The notes under the pieces are model-generated. The model saw only the letters and a program-made list of their open reading frames with translations, was not told the origin of the DNA and did no database searches. A DNA stretch of 12,689 nucleotides from Candidatus Lindowiibacteriota bacterium (GTDB lineage Bacteria; Lindowbacteria; 2-12-FULL-62-27): assembly GCA_023249255.1 (NCBI GenBank), contig JAHFCY010000078.1, forward strand, positions 1 through 12,689, given 5' to 3'. Below are positions 7,006 to 12,689 of this stretch, in pieces. Made by a program: the position numbers and the translations under genes. The first letter of the stretch is position 1. Each line of letters begins with the position of its first letter.

Positions 7006-8277
7006 TCAGGCCCCGGGAGACTTGGCCTGGAATTTGAACTTCTCGCCGATTTCCTTTTTCAGGTCATCCGGAATGTAGGGATTGCGGTACAGGACCTCCA
7101 TGATCATCCTAAAGTGAGACCGTTCCTTGTAGAGCCACATCGCAAAGGGGCGGTCGATGTCCTTGTTCGCGGCCATGGTGGACAGTTCGCGCGGGGACTT
7201 GAGTCCGAATCGCGAATCCAATTTGGCCATCTCGGTCTGCTCGTCAGCCGCGATCCGGTCCAGAACCGACGTCGCGGCCTGACGCTTGGATTCCTCCACC
7301 ACTTTCTCGTGCTGCGTGCGGGCGGCCAGAATATACGCGTACAGCCGCCCGATCTGCTGGGCCCGCGCCATAATTTCATCATCCGTCTGCGCCGTCCGAA
7401 CCTGATCGGCCAGTCCGTCCAGGGACTGGGCGACACCCGGCAGATTCAGAGGCAAATCCAGTTTCATCTGGCTGATAAAATCATCCGTGGCGTCTTTCAG
7501 CATCTGCGTCTCGTACCGGGCGCTCTGGTCGGTCATCTGCTGCAACAGGCGCTGGTCGTTGAGAATCTTGCGATCGGCCGGGCCGACGTAAAAAATGTCG
7601 TGGCCGACACGGAACGTGATCAGGCGGATGATGAATTTGATTGCTCTTCCGAAGGAGCCGGAGGACCGATACGCGATTTCCTCCCGGGCGTCAAGGCAGA
7701 GTCGCCTCCGACGCCTTTCATCCTCCGGCGGCAACCCCATTTTCGCGAGGATGGCAAGACCCTTGTCAAAATGCTTTTGGGCAAGCTGGAAATTTTCAAA
7801 TACGCCGGTTGAACCGCACCGGAAATGGTAGACGCCCTTGTTGATGTGGGCGTCCGCATTTCCGCTCTTGATCGCCTCCGCAAACAATTTGCCCGCCGAT
7901 CGGGCCTGACCCTTCTCCGCCAGATAGGCGCCGAGGTACTGGTAGTCCTCGTAATTGAAAAATTCGAGATTATATTTTTCGACGATCCGGATCGGTTTTT
8001 CGCTCACGTAAACGAGGAGCGAGGCATCGTCCCGCGACCGCAGTTTCGTCCAGACCGATTTCGTCAACGGATCGTATTTGGCCGCCATGAGATTTCCGTC
8101 TTTGTCCGGGATATCGGTCATGGCGCGGGGCGTTTCTCCAATCTCCAGAATTTTCGTGTTCAGGTATTCCCGCGGCGCAAGCTTGACGAAATTCTCCCCC
8201 CAGCGCTCCTCGGACGCGGATACGCCCTCCCCGACTTCGCCGACCCACGACTCGAATGCCTCTTCCGGGGTCGACAT
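7006..8277 (-). CDS. Unrecognised soluble protein with TPR-like helices
   Basis: This 423-residue protein is not one I recognise. It has no signal peptide and no convincing membrane helix, so it is probably cytoplasmic. Residues about 112-178 form paired helices resembling tetratricopeptide repeats (YLGAYLAEKGQARSAGKLF, then a helix pair ending in HFDKGLAILAKMG). This suggests a protein-binding scaffold. A basic amphipathic stretch lies at about 205-232. Long, charged, probably coiled-coil-prone helices occupy about 236-355, and a Pro/Arg/Tyr-rich C-terminus follows (LYRNPYIPDDLKKEIGEKF). The ATG at 8277 is four bases after the stop of the membrane protein gene, and the kinase starts eight bases after this gene ends. 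That tight packing implies the three are co-expressed, perhaps with this protein as an adaptor between membrane sensor and kinase; this role is inferred. Confidence 0.8.
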   Translation of the reverse strand: MSTPEEAFESWVGEVGEGVSASEERWGENFVKLAPREYLNTKILEIGETPRAMTDIPDKDGNLMAAKYDPLTKSVWTKLRSRDDASLLVYVSEKPIRIVEKYNLEFFNYEDYQYLGAYLAEKGQARSAGKLFAEAIKSGNADAHINKGVYHFRCGSTGVFENFQLAQKHFDKGLAILAKMGLPPEDERRRRRLCLDAREEIAYRSSGSFGRAIKFIIRLITFRVGHDIFYVGPADRKILNDQRLLQQMTDQSARYETQMLKDATDDFISQMKLDLPLNLPGVAQSLDGLADQVRTAQTDDEIMARAQQIGRLYAYILAARTQHEKVVEESKRQAATSVLDRIAADEQTEMAKLDSRFGLKSPRELSTMAANKDIDRPFAMWLYKERSHFRMIMEVLYRNPYIPDDLKKEIGEKFKFQAKSPGA

Positions 8278-8281
8278 CGGA

Positions 8282-10057
8282 TTAAGCGGGTTTTGCGGGC
8301 GCCGGGAGCCGGCACGCGTACGTAATCACGGCTTCGACGTCCTCGCGATTCGCCGTCGCGTCGATTTTGAGCAGATCGTCCGCCTCCATGTCCGCCAGAT
8401 CCTCCAGCCGGCGCAATCCCGCGGCAAACCAGCGGCCCACAACCTCCCGGGGAATTTTTCTGACTATGCGGACATCCGTGATGAATACCTGCTTGAAATC
8501 GGACTCGGTGAAATACAGACGGGATTTGGGAATGAGACGCATCTTGTCGATCAGTTGCTTGACGTCATTCTCAGCCTCCGGCCCGTACTTTTTGACGATG
8601 TCGAGCGCGCCGTCATCAAGAAATGAGGGCAGGCGCGTGAATCCGAGTTTGTGCAATTTGACGGCCTTGCGGGGATCGAAGTTGAACATGAACGCCAGCT
8701 TCACGATAAAAACCTTCCGCTCGAACGCCGGGTCCTTCAGCGCCTCCGGCTCCTCCGGAGCAATGTCATCCTCGGCTTCCCCGCCCATATCCTCCGACGC
8801 ACCCTTGATCCACTCGTCATCCGAATTAAGCAGTGCCCAGCCACCCGCCTGGCGGTCGACCAACTTGTCCCAGTCGTCATGGAGTTTTTGGAGGACGTCA
8901 TGAAAAATTTCGTATCCGGCGCTCCGGTTCGACATCCCGACGGCGGAGAGCGTCAGCATGGGCGTCTTGCCCGACTCGTCTTTTTGAAACAGCGGATGGA
9001 CGGCCTTTTTGAAATATTTTTGGATCAGCGGATAACTCTTCTGAAACGCAGGTTCCGTCAAAAATCCCATAAAAAAATGATCCTGCACGGCAAAGAGAGG
9101 CATGCGGGGCGGCAATCCGACGGTCGCAGCGCCGGCCGTCAGCTTCAAAATCTGGTCCCGGTACGCGCGGCCAAACGACTTGACGTATTCCTTGGCGAAG
9201 TTCGCCCGGATAAAAATGGCAAAAATCTCATCGCCACGCTCATGCGCGCTGACGTAGGCGTTGAGCGCCGCCTGGCCCGACGTGAGACCGGTGACCGGAT
9301 CGACGTTCTCGGCGGCGGCCACCGACGATCGGACGCGGTCGGCGTACCGGTGCAACGCGTCAACTACGTTCCCGAAATCGCCAAATTCATCGGGCGACAG
9401 AGAATCGATCGTTTCCCCTCCCTCCTCCAGCGCCTTCTGCAGGCGGCTCATCGGCTTCTTGACGCTCACGTAAATGGCGGCCGCGATCAGGCAGTAAAAC
9501 AGGGAAAAAACCATGAGCGACATCAGCGCGAACATCGCCCGCCGCGCGCTGACAAATCCCTGCAGATCCATATCCCGCAGGGAGATCATCACCATGCGGC
9601 TCGAAGAATTGCCCGACGTGACGGGAATCCAATACTGCGAGGTCACGTCTCCTGGTCTGGATGACCGTTTGTATTCCTCCTTGGTGATCTTGATATCTTT
9701 CGGAGGTTGATCAAACAGGTTGGGAGCGTAGGAACCGTCAAGTTCGAATGAATAACTCTGCTCCGAGGTGATATTTTCTACAAAGCGATAGACCGCGCCG
9801 CTCAGGAATTTGAAGCCGTTCTCACTCAATTCAGGCGATTGCGCGGCATCGCGCAATTTCCCCGTCAGCCGGGCCGGATCGCCGGCCGAAGCGGCCTGCA
9901 CGCGATTGAGTAGCTGCATGGCCGTTTCCTGCTCGAAATTCTTCCGTTCCACCCTGTAGAGGCCGCCCTTCTCGCCGTTCAGCCAGATGGCAAATGGCAG
10001 ACAGACCAGAAAGCAGGCGAGAAACGATAGAAAATAAACGGAATTAAATTGTTTCAA
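8282..10057 (-). CDS. HAMP membrane sensor-like protein with degenerate GGDEF and C-terminal HhH-like region
   Basis: This 591-residue protein has membrane helices at about 8-26 and 174-198, flanking a periplasmic sensing region of about 145 residues. A HAMP-like linker follows at about 199-245. Residues about 252-400 resemble a diguanylate cyclase fold: DPVTGLTS matches the usual entry motif, and MLTLSAVGMS with a following helix matches its C-terminal part. However, the catalytic GGDEF loop position reads QDHFFMGFL (325-333), so cyclase activity is unlikely. After an acidic linker (about 422-445), a helical region ends with GLRRLEDLADMEADDLLKI (547-565), a helix-hairpin-helix-like pattern. 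The start is TTG at 10057, the only candidate between the gene body and an in-frame stop six codons upstream. It is probably an inner-membrane receptor or scaffold for the kinase module. The family assignment is by pattern only. Confidence 0.8.
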   Translation of the reverse strand: MKQFNSVYFLSFLACFLVCLPFAIWLNGEKGGLYRVERKNFEQETAMQLLNRVQAASAGDPARLTGKLRDAAQSPELSENGFKFLSGAVYRFVENITSEQSYSFELDGSYAPNLFDQPPKDIKITKEEYKRSSRPGDVTSQYWIPVTSGNSSSRMVMISLRDMDLQGFVSARRAMFALMSLMVFSLFYCLIAAAIYVSVKKPMSRLQKALEEGGETIDSLSPDEFGDFGNVVDALHRYADRVRSSVAAAENVDPVTGLTSGQAALNAYVSAHERGDEIFAIFIRANFAKEYVKSFGRAYRDQILKLTAGAATVGLPPRMPLFAVQDHFFMGFLTEPAFQKSYPLIQKYFKKAVHPLFQKDESGKTPMLTLSAVGMSNRSAGYEIFHDVLQKLHDDWDKLVDRQAGGWALLNSDDEWIKGASEDMGGEAEDDIAPEEPEALKDPAFERKVFIVKLAFMFNFDPRKAVKLHKLGFTRLPSFLDDGALDIVKKYGPEAENDVKQLIDKMRLIPKSRLYFTESDFKQVFITDVRIVRKIPREVVGRWFAAGLRRLEDLADMEADDLLKIDATANREDVEAVITYACRLPAPAKPA

Positions 10058-10099
10058 AACAGATCCGCACTTTCATCCGGCAATGCGCCCATGCGCGGT

Positions 10100-10126
10100 G
10101 ATATAGCATAAATCCCGGGCCGTCAC
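10100..10126 (-). promoter_or_regulatory. Candidate extended -10 promoter ahead of the sensor operon
   Basis: On the minus strand, TGCTATATC (10108-10100) resembles an extended -10 element, with GTGACG (10126-10121) 15 bases upstream as a poor -35. It lies in the 65-base gap between the rnc stop and the TTG start of the membrane protein gene. It would separate transcription of the sensor-pilus cluster from the fab-rnc operon. No intrinsic terminator is seen in this gap, so read-through from rnc is equally possible. The call is weak. Confidence 0.25.
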
Positions 10127-10800
10127 GATACGGGGCCGGACAGAAGTTGTTCGATGGCGCTTCTGGCGGCTTCAGATTCAGCTTCGCGTTTACTCCGGCC
10201 GGCGCCCCGGCCCAGAACGCGGGTCTCGAACATCGCCTCGACAACGTAGGTCGGAGCATGGTCCGGGCCGCTGGTCTCCACAACGCGGTAGATCGGCGCG
10301 GCCTTGTGCTCCTTTAAAAACATCTCATTGAGTTTCGCCTTCGGATTTTCGATGCCCTCGGTCACGGCGCCGGTCAGGTGGACGCCGAAATGCCTGTGAA
10401 CAAATTCGATCGACGGATCCATGCCGCCGTCCAGATAGATCGCGCCCAAAATCGCCTCCGTCACGTCCGACATAATCGCCGTGCCTTCAACGCTTGCCGC
10501 CGGTCCGACACGCACATGTCGGTCGAGGCCGAGGTTCTGCGCGACGCGCTCGCAGGCCGACCGGTTGACCACCTGGCTCGTGCGTTTTGTCAGATCGCCG
10601 GCAGGCAGATCGAGGTCGCGGTAGAGTTTTTCGCTGACAATCAGACCCAATACGGCGTCGCCCAGAAATTCCAGCCGCTCGTAATCGCCGCCGTTGAGAT
10701 CGAGCGACCGGTACGACCGGTGCGTGAGGGCGATCAGGAGAAGATTCGGATCGGAAAAGGTGTAGCCGATAATCGACTGGACGGCGGCGAGGTCAGTCAA
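10123..10800 (-). CDS. rnc: Ribonuclease III
   Basis: This double-strand-specific endoribonuclease matures rRNA and some mRNAs as a homodimer in the cytoplasm. The family signature ERLEFLGDAVLG is at about 41-52 counted from the TTG at 10800. The metal-binding acidic residues are present (Glu41, Glu44 and Asp48 in the signature; Asp112 and Glu115 in SDVTEAILGAIYLDGG). A double-stranded RNA-binding domain follows at about 152-222, starting with NPKAKLNEM. The frame is open to a TTG at 10860, giving 245 residues. Those first 20 residues are encoded by a palindrome and a 7-base tandem repeat. Starting at TTG 10800 gives 225 residues, the normal size, with GYTF at the expected distance from the N-terminus. 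Position after fabF is a common bacterial arrangement. Confidence 0.95.
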   Translation of the reverse strand: MTDLAAVQSIIGYTFSDPNLLLIALTHRSYRSLDLNGGDYERLEFLGDAVLGLIVSEKLYRDLDLPAGDLTKRTSQVVNRSACERVAQNLGLDRHVRVGPAASVEGTAIMSDVTEAILGAIYLDGGMDPSIEFVHRHFGVHLTGAVTEGIENPKAKLNEMFLKEHKAAPIYRVVETSGPDHAPTYVVEAMFETRVLGRGAGRSKREAESEAARSAIEQLLSGPVS

Positions 10801-10814
10801 TGCAACTTCGCCCG

Positions 10815-10831
10815 CCTGCCGGACGGGCAGG
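10815..10831. repeat. CCTGCC/GGCAGG hairpin at the 5' edge of rnc
   Basis: CCTGCC at 10815-10820 pairs with GGCAGG at 10826-10831 around a five-base loop. It shares its GCCTGCC core with the inverted repeat at 4363-4388, pointing to a dispersed palindromic family. There is no T-run after it in the direction of transcription, so it is not a typical terminator. It sits just upstream of the preferred rnc start. Confidence 0.55.
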
Positions 10832-10837
10832 GGTGGC

Positions 10838-10858
10838 GGATTGCGGATTGCGGATTTC
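10838..10858. repeat. Short tandem repeat, GGATTGC type, 3 units
   Basis: Two exact copies of GGATTGC (10838-10844 and 10845-10851) are followed by a variant GGATTTC (10852-10858). Together with the adjacent hairpin it occupies the short region between fabF and the probable rnc start. This low-complexity array makes it unlikely that the upstream TTG at 10860 is the true rnc start. Confidence 0.7.
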
Positions 10859-10893
10859 AAACAAAAGAAATACGCAACCTGAAATTCGCGGGA

Positions 10894-12147
10894 TCATTGA
10901 AATTTAGTGAGGAGCAGACAGCCGTTGTGCCCGCCGAATCCGAACGAGTTGCTGAGCGCGGCCCGCATCGGCTTTTCGCGCGGGGTGTTGGGCACGTAGT
11001 CCAGGTCGCATTCGGGGTCGGGCGTCTCGTAATGGTGCGTGGGCGGCGCGATGCCCTTCTGAAGCGCAAGCGCGCAGGCAATCGCCTCGACCGCGCCGGC
11101 CGCGCCAAGGAGGTGTCCCGTGATGGATTTGGTCGAGCTGACCCAGAGTTTTTTGGCGTGATCGCCGAAGACGTCCCGGATCGCCTTGCTTTCCGCCCGG
11201 TCGTTGAATTTGGTCGACGTGCCGTGGGCGTTGACGTACTCGACGTCGGACGGATTGAGCCGGGCGTCGGCAACCGCCATCGACATCGCGCGGCGCGCGC
11301 CTTTGCCCTCCGGCTCCGGCTCGGTGATGTGGTATGCGTCGGCCGACAGCCCGTAACCGGCGACTTCGGCGTATATTTTCGCGCCGCGCTTTATCGCGCG
11401 CTCCAACTCTTCAAGCACAACCACCCCCGCTCCTTCGCCCATCACAAATCCGTCCCGGTTGAGGTCAAAGGGCTTGGAGGCGTGGGCGGGATCGTCGTTT
11501 CGGCGCGACAGCGCCCGCATGCTGCAAAATCCGCCGAACCCCAGCGCACTGATGGCGGCTTCGGTGCCGCCGGCGATCATGACGTCGGCGTCGTGGCGCT
11601 GGATGATTTTCATCGCGTCACCGATCGCATGCGATCCGCTCGCGCAGGCGGTGACCTGCGACAGGTTCGGGCCGCAGAATCCGTAGCGGATGGCGATTTC
11701 ACCGCTGGCCATGTTGATGATGAGTTTGGGGATCAGAAACGGCGAGACTTTCGGATGGTCGGAATCCAGATCCAATTCGCGGGCCTCATGTTCAAGCGTG
11801 GCAATGCCGCCGATGCCTGACCCGATGATGACGCCGACGCGCTCCAGGTCCTCACGAGCCGGATCAATACCGCTGTCCGCGATTGACTCCTTGGCTGCGA
11901 CAATTGCAACCTGAACAAACCGGTCCATGCGCTTGATCTCTTTCGTCGAAAAATGCTCTTCCGGTTTGTATCCGAGAATTTCGCAGGCGAATGTGGTGGG
12001 GAATTTGGACGCGTCAAATTGCTCAACGGTCCGGGCGGCGCACCGGCCCGCAAGGATGGAGTCCCAGAAAATGGAAACGCCATTGCCGTTGGGCGTGATG
12101 GCGCCCATGCCGGTGATGACGACTCTGCGATCGGATTGAATGGACAT
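10894..12147 (-). CDS. fabF: 3-oxoacyl-[acyl-carrier-protein] synthase II
   Basis: This condensing enzyme elongates acyl chains on ACP with malonyl-ACP in type II fatty acid synthesis. The 417-residue length is normal. The thiolase-fold catalytic set is complete: nucleophile Cys168 (VTACASGSHA), His308 (NAHGTSTKFND), Lys340 and His345 (STKSITGHLLGAAGA). The C-terminal glycine-rich NSFGFGGHNG also fits KAS II. The presence of two active-site histidines separates it from FabH. The ATG at 12147 is preceded by a purine-rich GGGAGAGGG and starts 41 bases after the acpP stop. It is in the usual fabG-acpP-fabF order, and the gene ends in the repeat patch before rnc. Confidence 0.97.
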   Translation of the reverse strand: MSIQSDRRVVITGMGAITPNGNGVSIFWDSILAGRCAARTVEQFDASKFPTTFACEILGYKPEEHFSTKEIKRMDRFVQVAIVAAKESIADSGIDPAREDLERVGVIIGSGIGGIATLEHEARELDLDSDHPKVSPFLIPKLIINMASGEIAIRYGFCGPNLSQVTACASGSHAIGDAMKIIQRHDADVMIAGGTEAAISALGFGGFCSMRALSRRNDDPAHASKPFDLNRDGFVMGEGAGVVVLEELERAIKRGAKIYAEVAGYGLSADAYHITEPEPEGKGARRAMSMAVADARLNPSDVEYVNAHGTSTKFNDRAESKAIRDVFGDHAKKLWVSSTKSITGHLLGAAGAVEAIACALALQKGIAPPTHHYETPDPECDLDYVPNTPREKPMRAALSNSFGFGGHNGCLLLTKFQ

Positions 12148-12188
12148 CCCTCTCCCGTCCTTCGGTGGTGACGGCGGTGGATCCGGCG

Positions 12189-12428
12189 CTACTCTTTGAC
12201 CGCCTTTTTGACGTGGTCGATCGCCTGGCCGACGGTTTTGATTTTTTCCGCCTCTTCATCCGGAATGCTGATGCCAAATTCCTGCTCGAAGGCCATGACG
12301 AGTTCCGCGGTGTCCAGGGAATCAGCGCCCAGATCGTCGATGAACGACGCTGCGTCCTTGACCTCCTCCTCGGTCACACCCAGTTGATCGATGATAATCT
12401 CCCGAACCCTCTCCTCAATGCTTGCCAT
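12189..12428 (-). CDS. acpP: Acyl carrier protein
   Basis: This 79-residue acidic protein carries acyl intermediates of fatty acid synthesis on a phosphopantetheine arm. The attachment site is Ser37 in [10 protein letters not shown]. The four-helix ACP pattern is evident ([15 protein letters not shown], then [22 protein letters not shown], then [11 protein letters not shown]). The frame could extend 17 codons upstream. However, ATG 12428 has a strong GGGAG five bases before it and gives the standard ACP N-terminus MASIEERV, so the longer form is rejected. It lies between fabG and fabF; a stem-loop in the fabG-acpP gap could affect its expression. Confidence 0.97.
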   Translation of the reverse strand: MASIEERVREIIIDQLGVTEEEVKDAASFIDDLGADSLDTAELVMAFEQEFGISIPDEEAEKIKTVGQAIDHVKKAVKE

Positions 12429-12449
12429 GATGTCTCCCTTCGTTGATCC

Positions 12450-12487
12450 TCCGATTTGACGGCCGGCGGTGACGCCCAAAAATCGGA
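12450..12487 (-). other. Stem-loop in the fabG-acpP intergenic region
   Basis: TCCGATTT at 12450-12457 pairs perfectly with AAATCGGA at 12480-12487 across a 22-base loop. Inside the loop a second short stem is possible, GGCG (12465-12468) with CGCC (12473-12476). It lies in the mRNA after the fabG stop and ends about 11 bases before the acpP Shine-Dalgarno. No T-run follows, so it is not a standard terminator. It could be an mRNA processing or stabilising structure; this is inferred. Confidence 0.5.
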
Positions 12488-12497
12488 TACACCCTTA

Positions 12498-12689
12498 TTA
12501 CATCGCCATTCCGCCGTCAATACGAATGATCTCGCCCGTGATGTAGCCGGCGGCGTCCGAGGCGAGGAAGGCGGTGAGCGCGGCGACCTCTTCGGGCCGG
12601 GCAAACCGCTCGGCCGGCGTGCGTTTGATGATCTCCTCGCGGATTTGCGGCGACAGGCCATGCGTCATTTCAGTTTCAATGAATCCCGG
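12498..12689 (-). CDS. fabG: 3-oxoacyl-[acyl-carrier-protein] reductase, C-terminal part (partial)
   Basis: The minus strand is open from the window's right edge to a TAA at 12500-12498, immediately followed by a second TAA. It encodes the last 63 residues of a short-chain dehydrogenase/reductase. The sequence starts PGFIETEMT, the conserved loop after the nucleotide-binding core, and continues with RFARPEEVAALTAFLAS and then YITGEIIRIDGGMAM, the typical FabG tail. The catalytic Ser-Tyr-Lys and the Rossmann motif lie outside the window. FabG is an NADPH-dependent cytoplasmic enzyme that reduces 3-ketoacyl-ACP. Its position upstream of acpP and fabF supports FabG over other SDR enzymes. Confidence 0.93.
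   Translation of the reverse strand, partial: PGFIETEMTHGLSPQIREEIIKRTPAERFARPEEVAALTAFLASDAAGYITGEIIRIDGGMAM

Noticed and set aside
8282-10057. Active diguanylate cyclase
   Set aside because: The fold-edge motifs are present, but the GGDEF catalytic loop is replaced by QDHFFMGFL, so catalysis is not supported.
10084-10098. Small GCGC-CCAT-GCGC palindrome after rnc considered as a terminator
   Set aside because: The stem is only four bases and no T-run follows on the minus strand, so it does not meet the pattern of an intrinsic terminator.
10378-11820. Long plus-strand open frame of 480 codons antisense to fabF and rnc
   Set aside because: It is the mirror of two strongly conserved genes with complete active sites. 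Its translation is rich in Arg, His, Asp and Val with no domain pattern, as expected of antisense frames in GC-rich DNA.
12189-12479. Longer ACP form with a 17-residue N-terminal extension
   Set aside because: A strong GGGAG precedes the internal ATG at 12428, which gives the standard ACP N-terminus. The extension overlaps the intergenic stem-loop.

Overview
The window is a GC-rich stretch of Gram-negative-type bacterial chromosome. It is packed almost end to end with genes, nearly all on the minus strand; the only plus-strand gene is a 96-base tail at the left edge. Class III prepilin leaders, a GspE/PilB ATPase, a PAS-rich hybrid kinase and the order fabG-acpP-fabF-rnc suggest a deltaproteobacterium-like or deep-branching candidate-phylum bacterium. 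No rRNA or other taxonomic marker is present, so the lineage stays open.

Read in the direction of transcription (high to low coordinates), the right third is a core housekeeping operon. It holds the 3' end of fabG (ketoacyl-ACP reductase), acpP (acyl carrier protein), fabF (ketoacyl-ACP synthase II) and rnc (RNase III). An unusual stem-loop lies between fabG and acpP. A small repeat-rich patch lies between fabF and rnc and probably distorts the apparent rnc start.

The middle (about 10057 to 4427) is the accessory and most interesting part. It encodes a two-TM HAMP membrane protein with a degenerate GGDEF-like domain and a C-terminal helix-hairpin-helix-like tail, then an unrecognised soluble protein with TPR-like helices, then a cytoplasmic hybrid histidine kinase (three PAS, HisKA, HATPase, REC, Hpt). 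After a 73-base gap with a GCCTGCC-type hairpin and a possible promoter come a stand-alone CheY-like receiver, a GspE/PilB assembly ATPase with an MshEN-like N-terminus, a GspF/PilC platform protein and two prepilin-like proteins. These last genes are tightly coupled by overlapping or nearly touching ends and often use GTG or TTG starts.

The likely joint function is inference: a membrane sensor plus phosphorelay (kinase, receiver, Hpt, CheY) controls a type II secretion or type IV pilus-like assembly motor. No major pilin, secretin or prepilin peptidase is visible, so the rest of the machine must be elsewhere. No tRNA, rRNA, CRISPR array, IS element or phage gene was seen. No gene-free stretch exceeds 300 bases; the longest gaps are about 65 to 95 bases.
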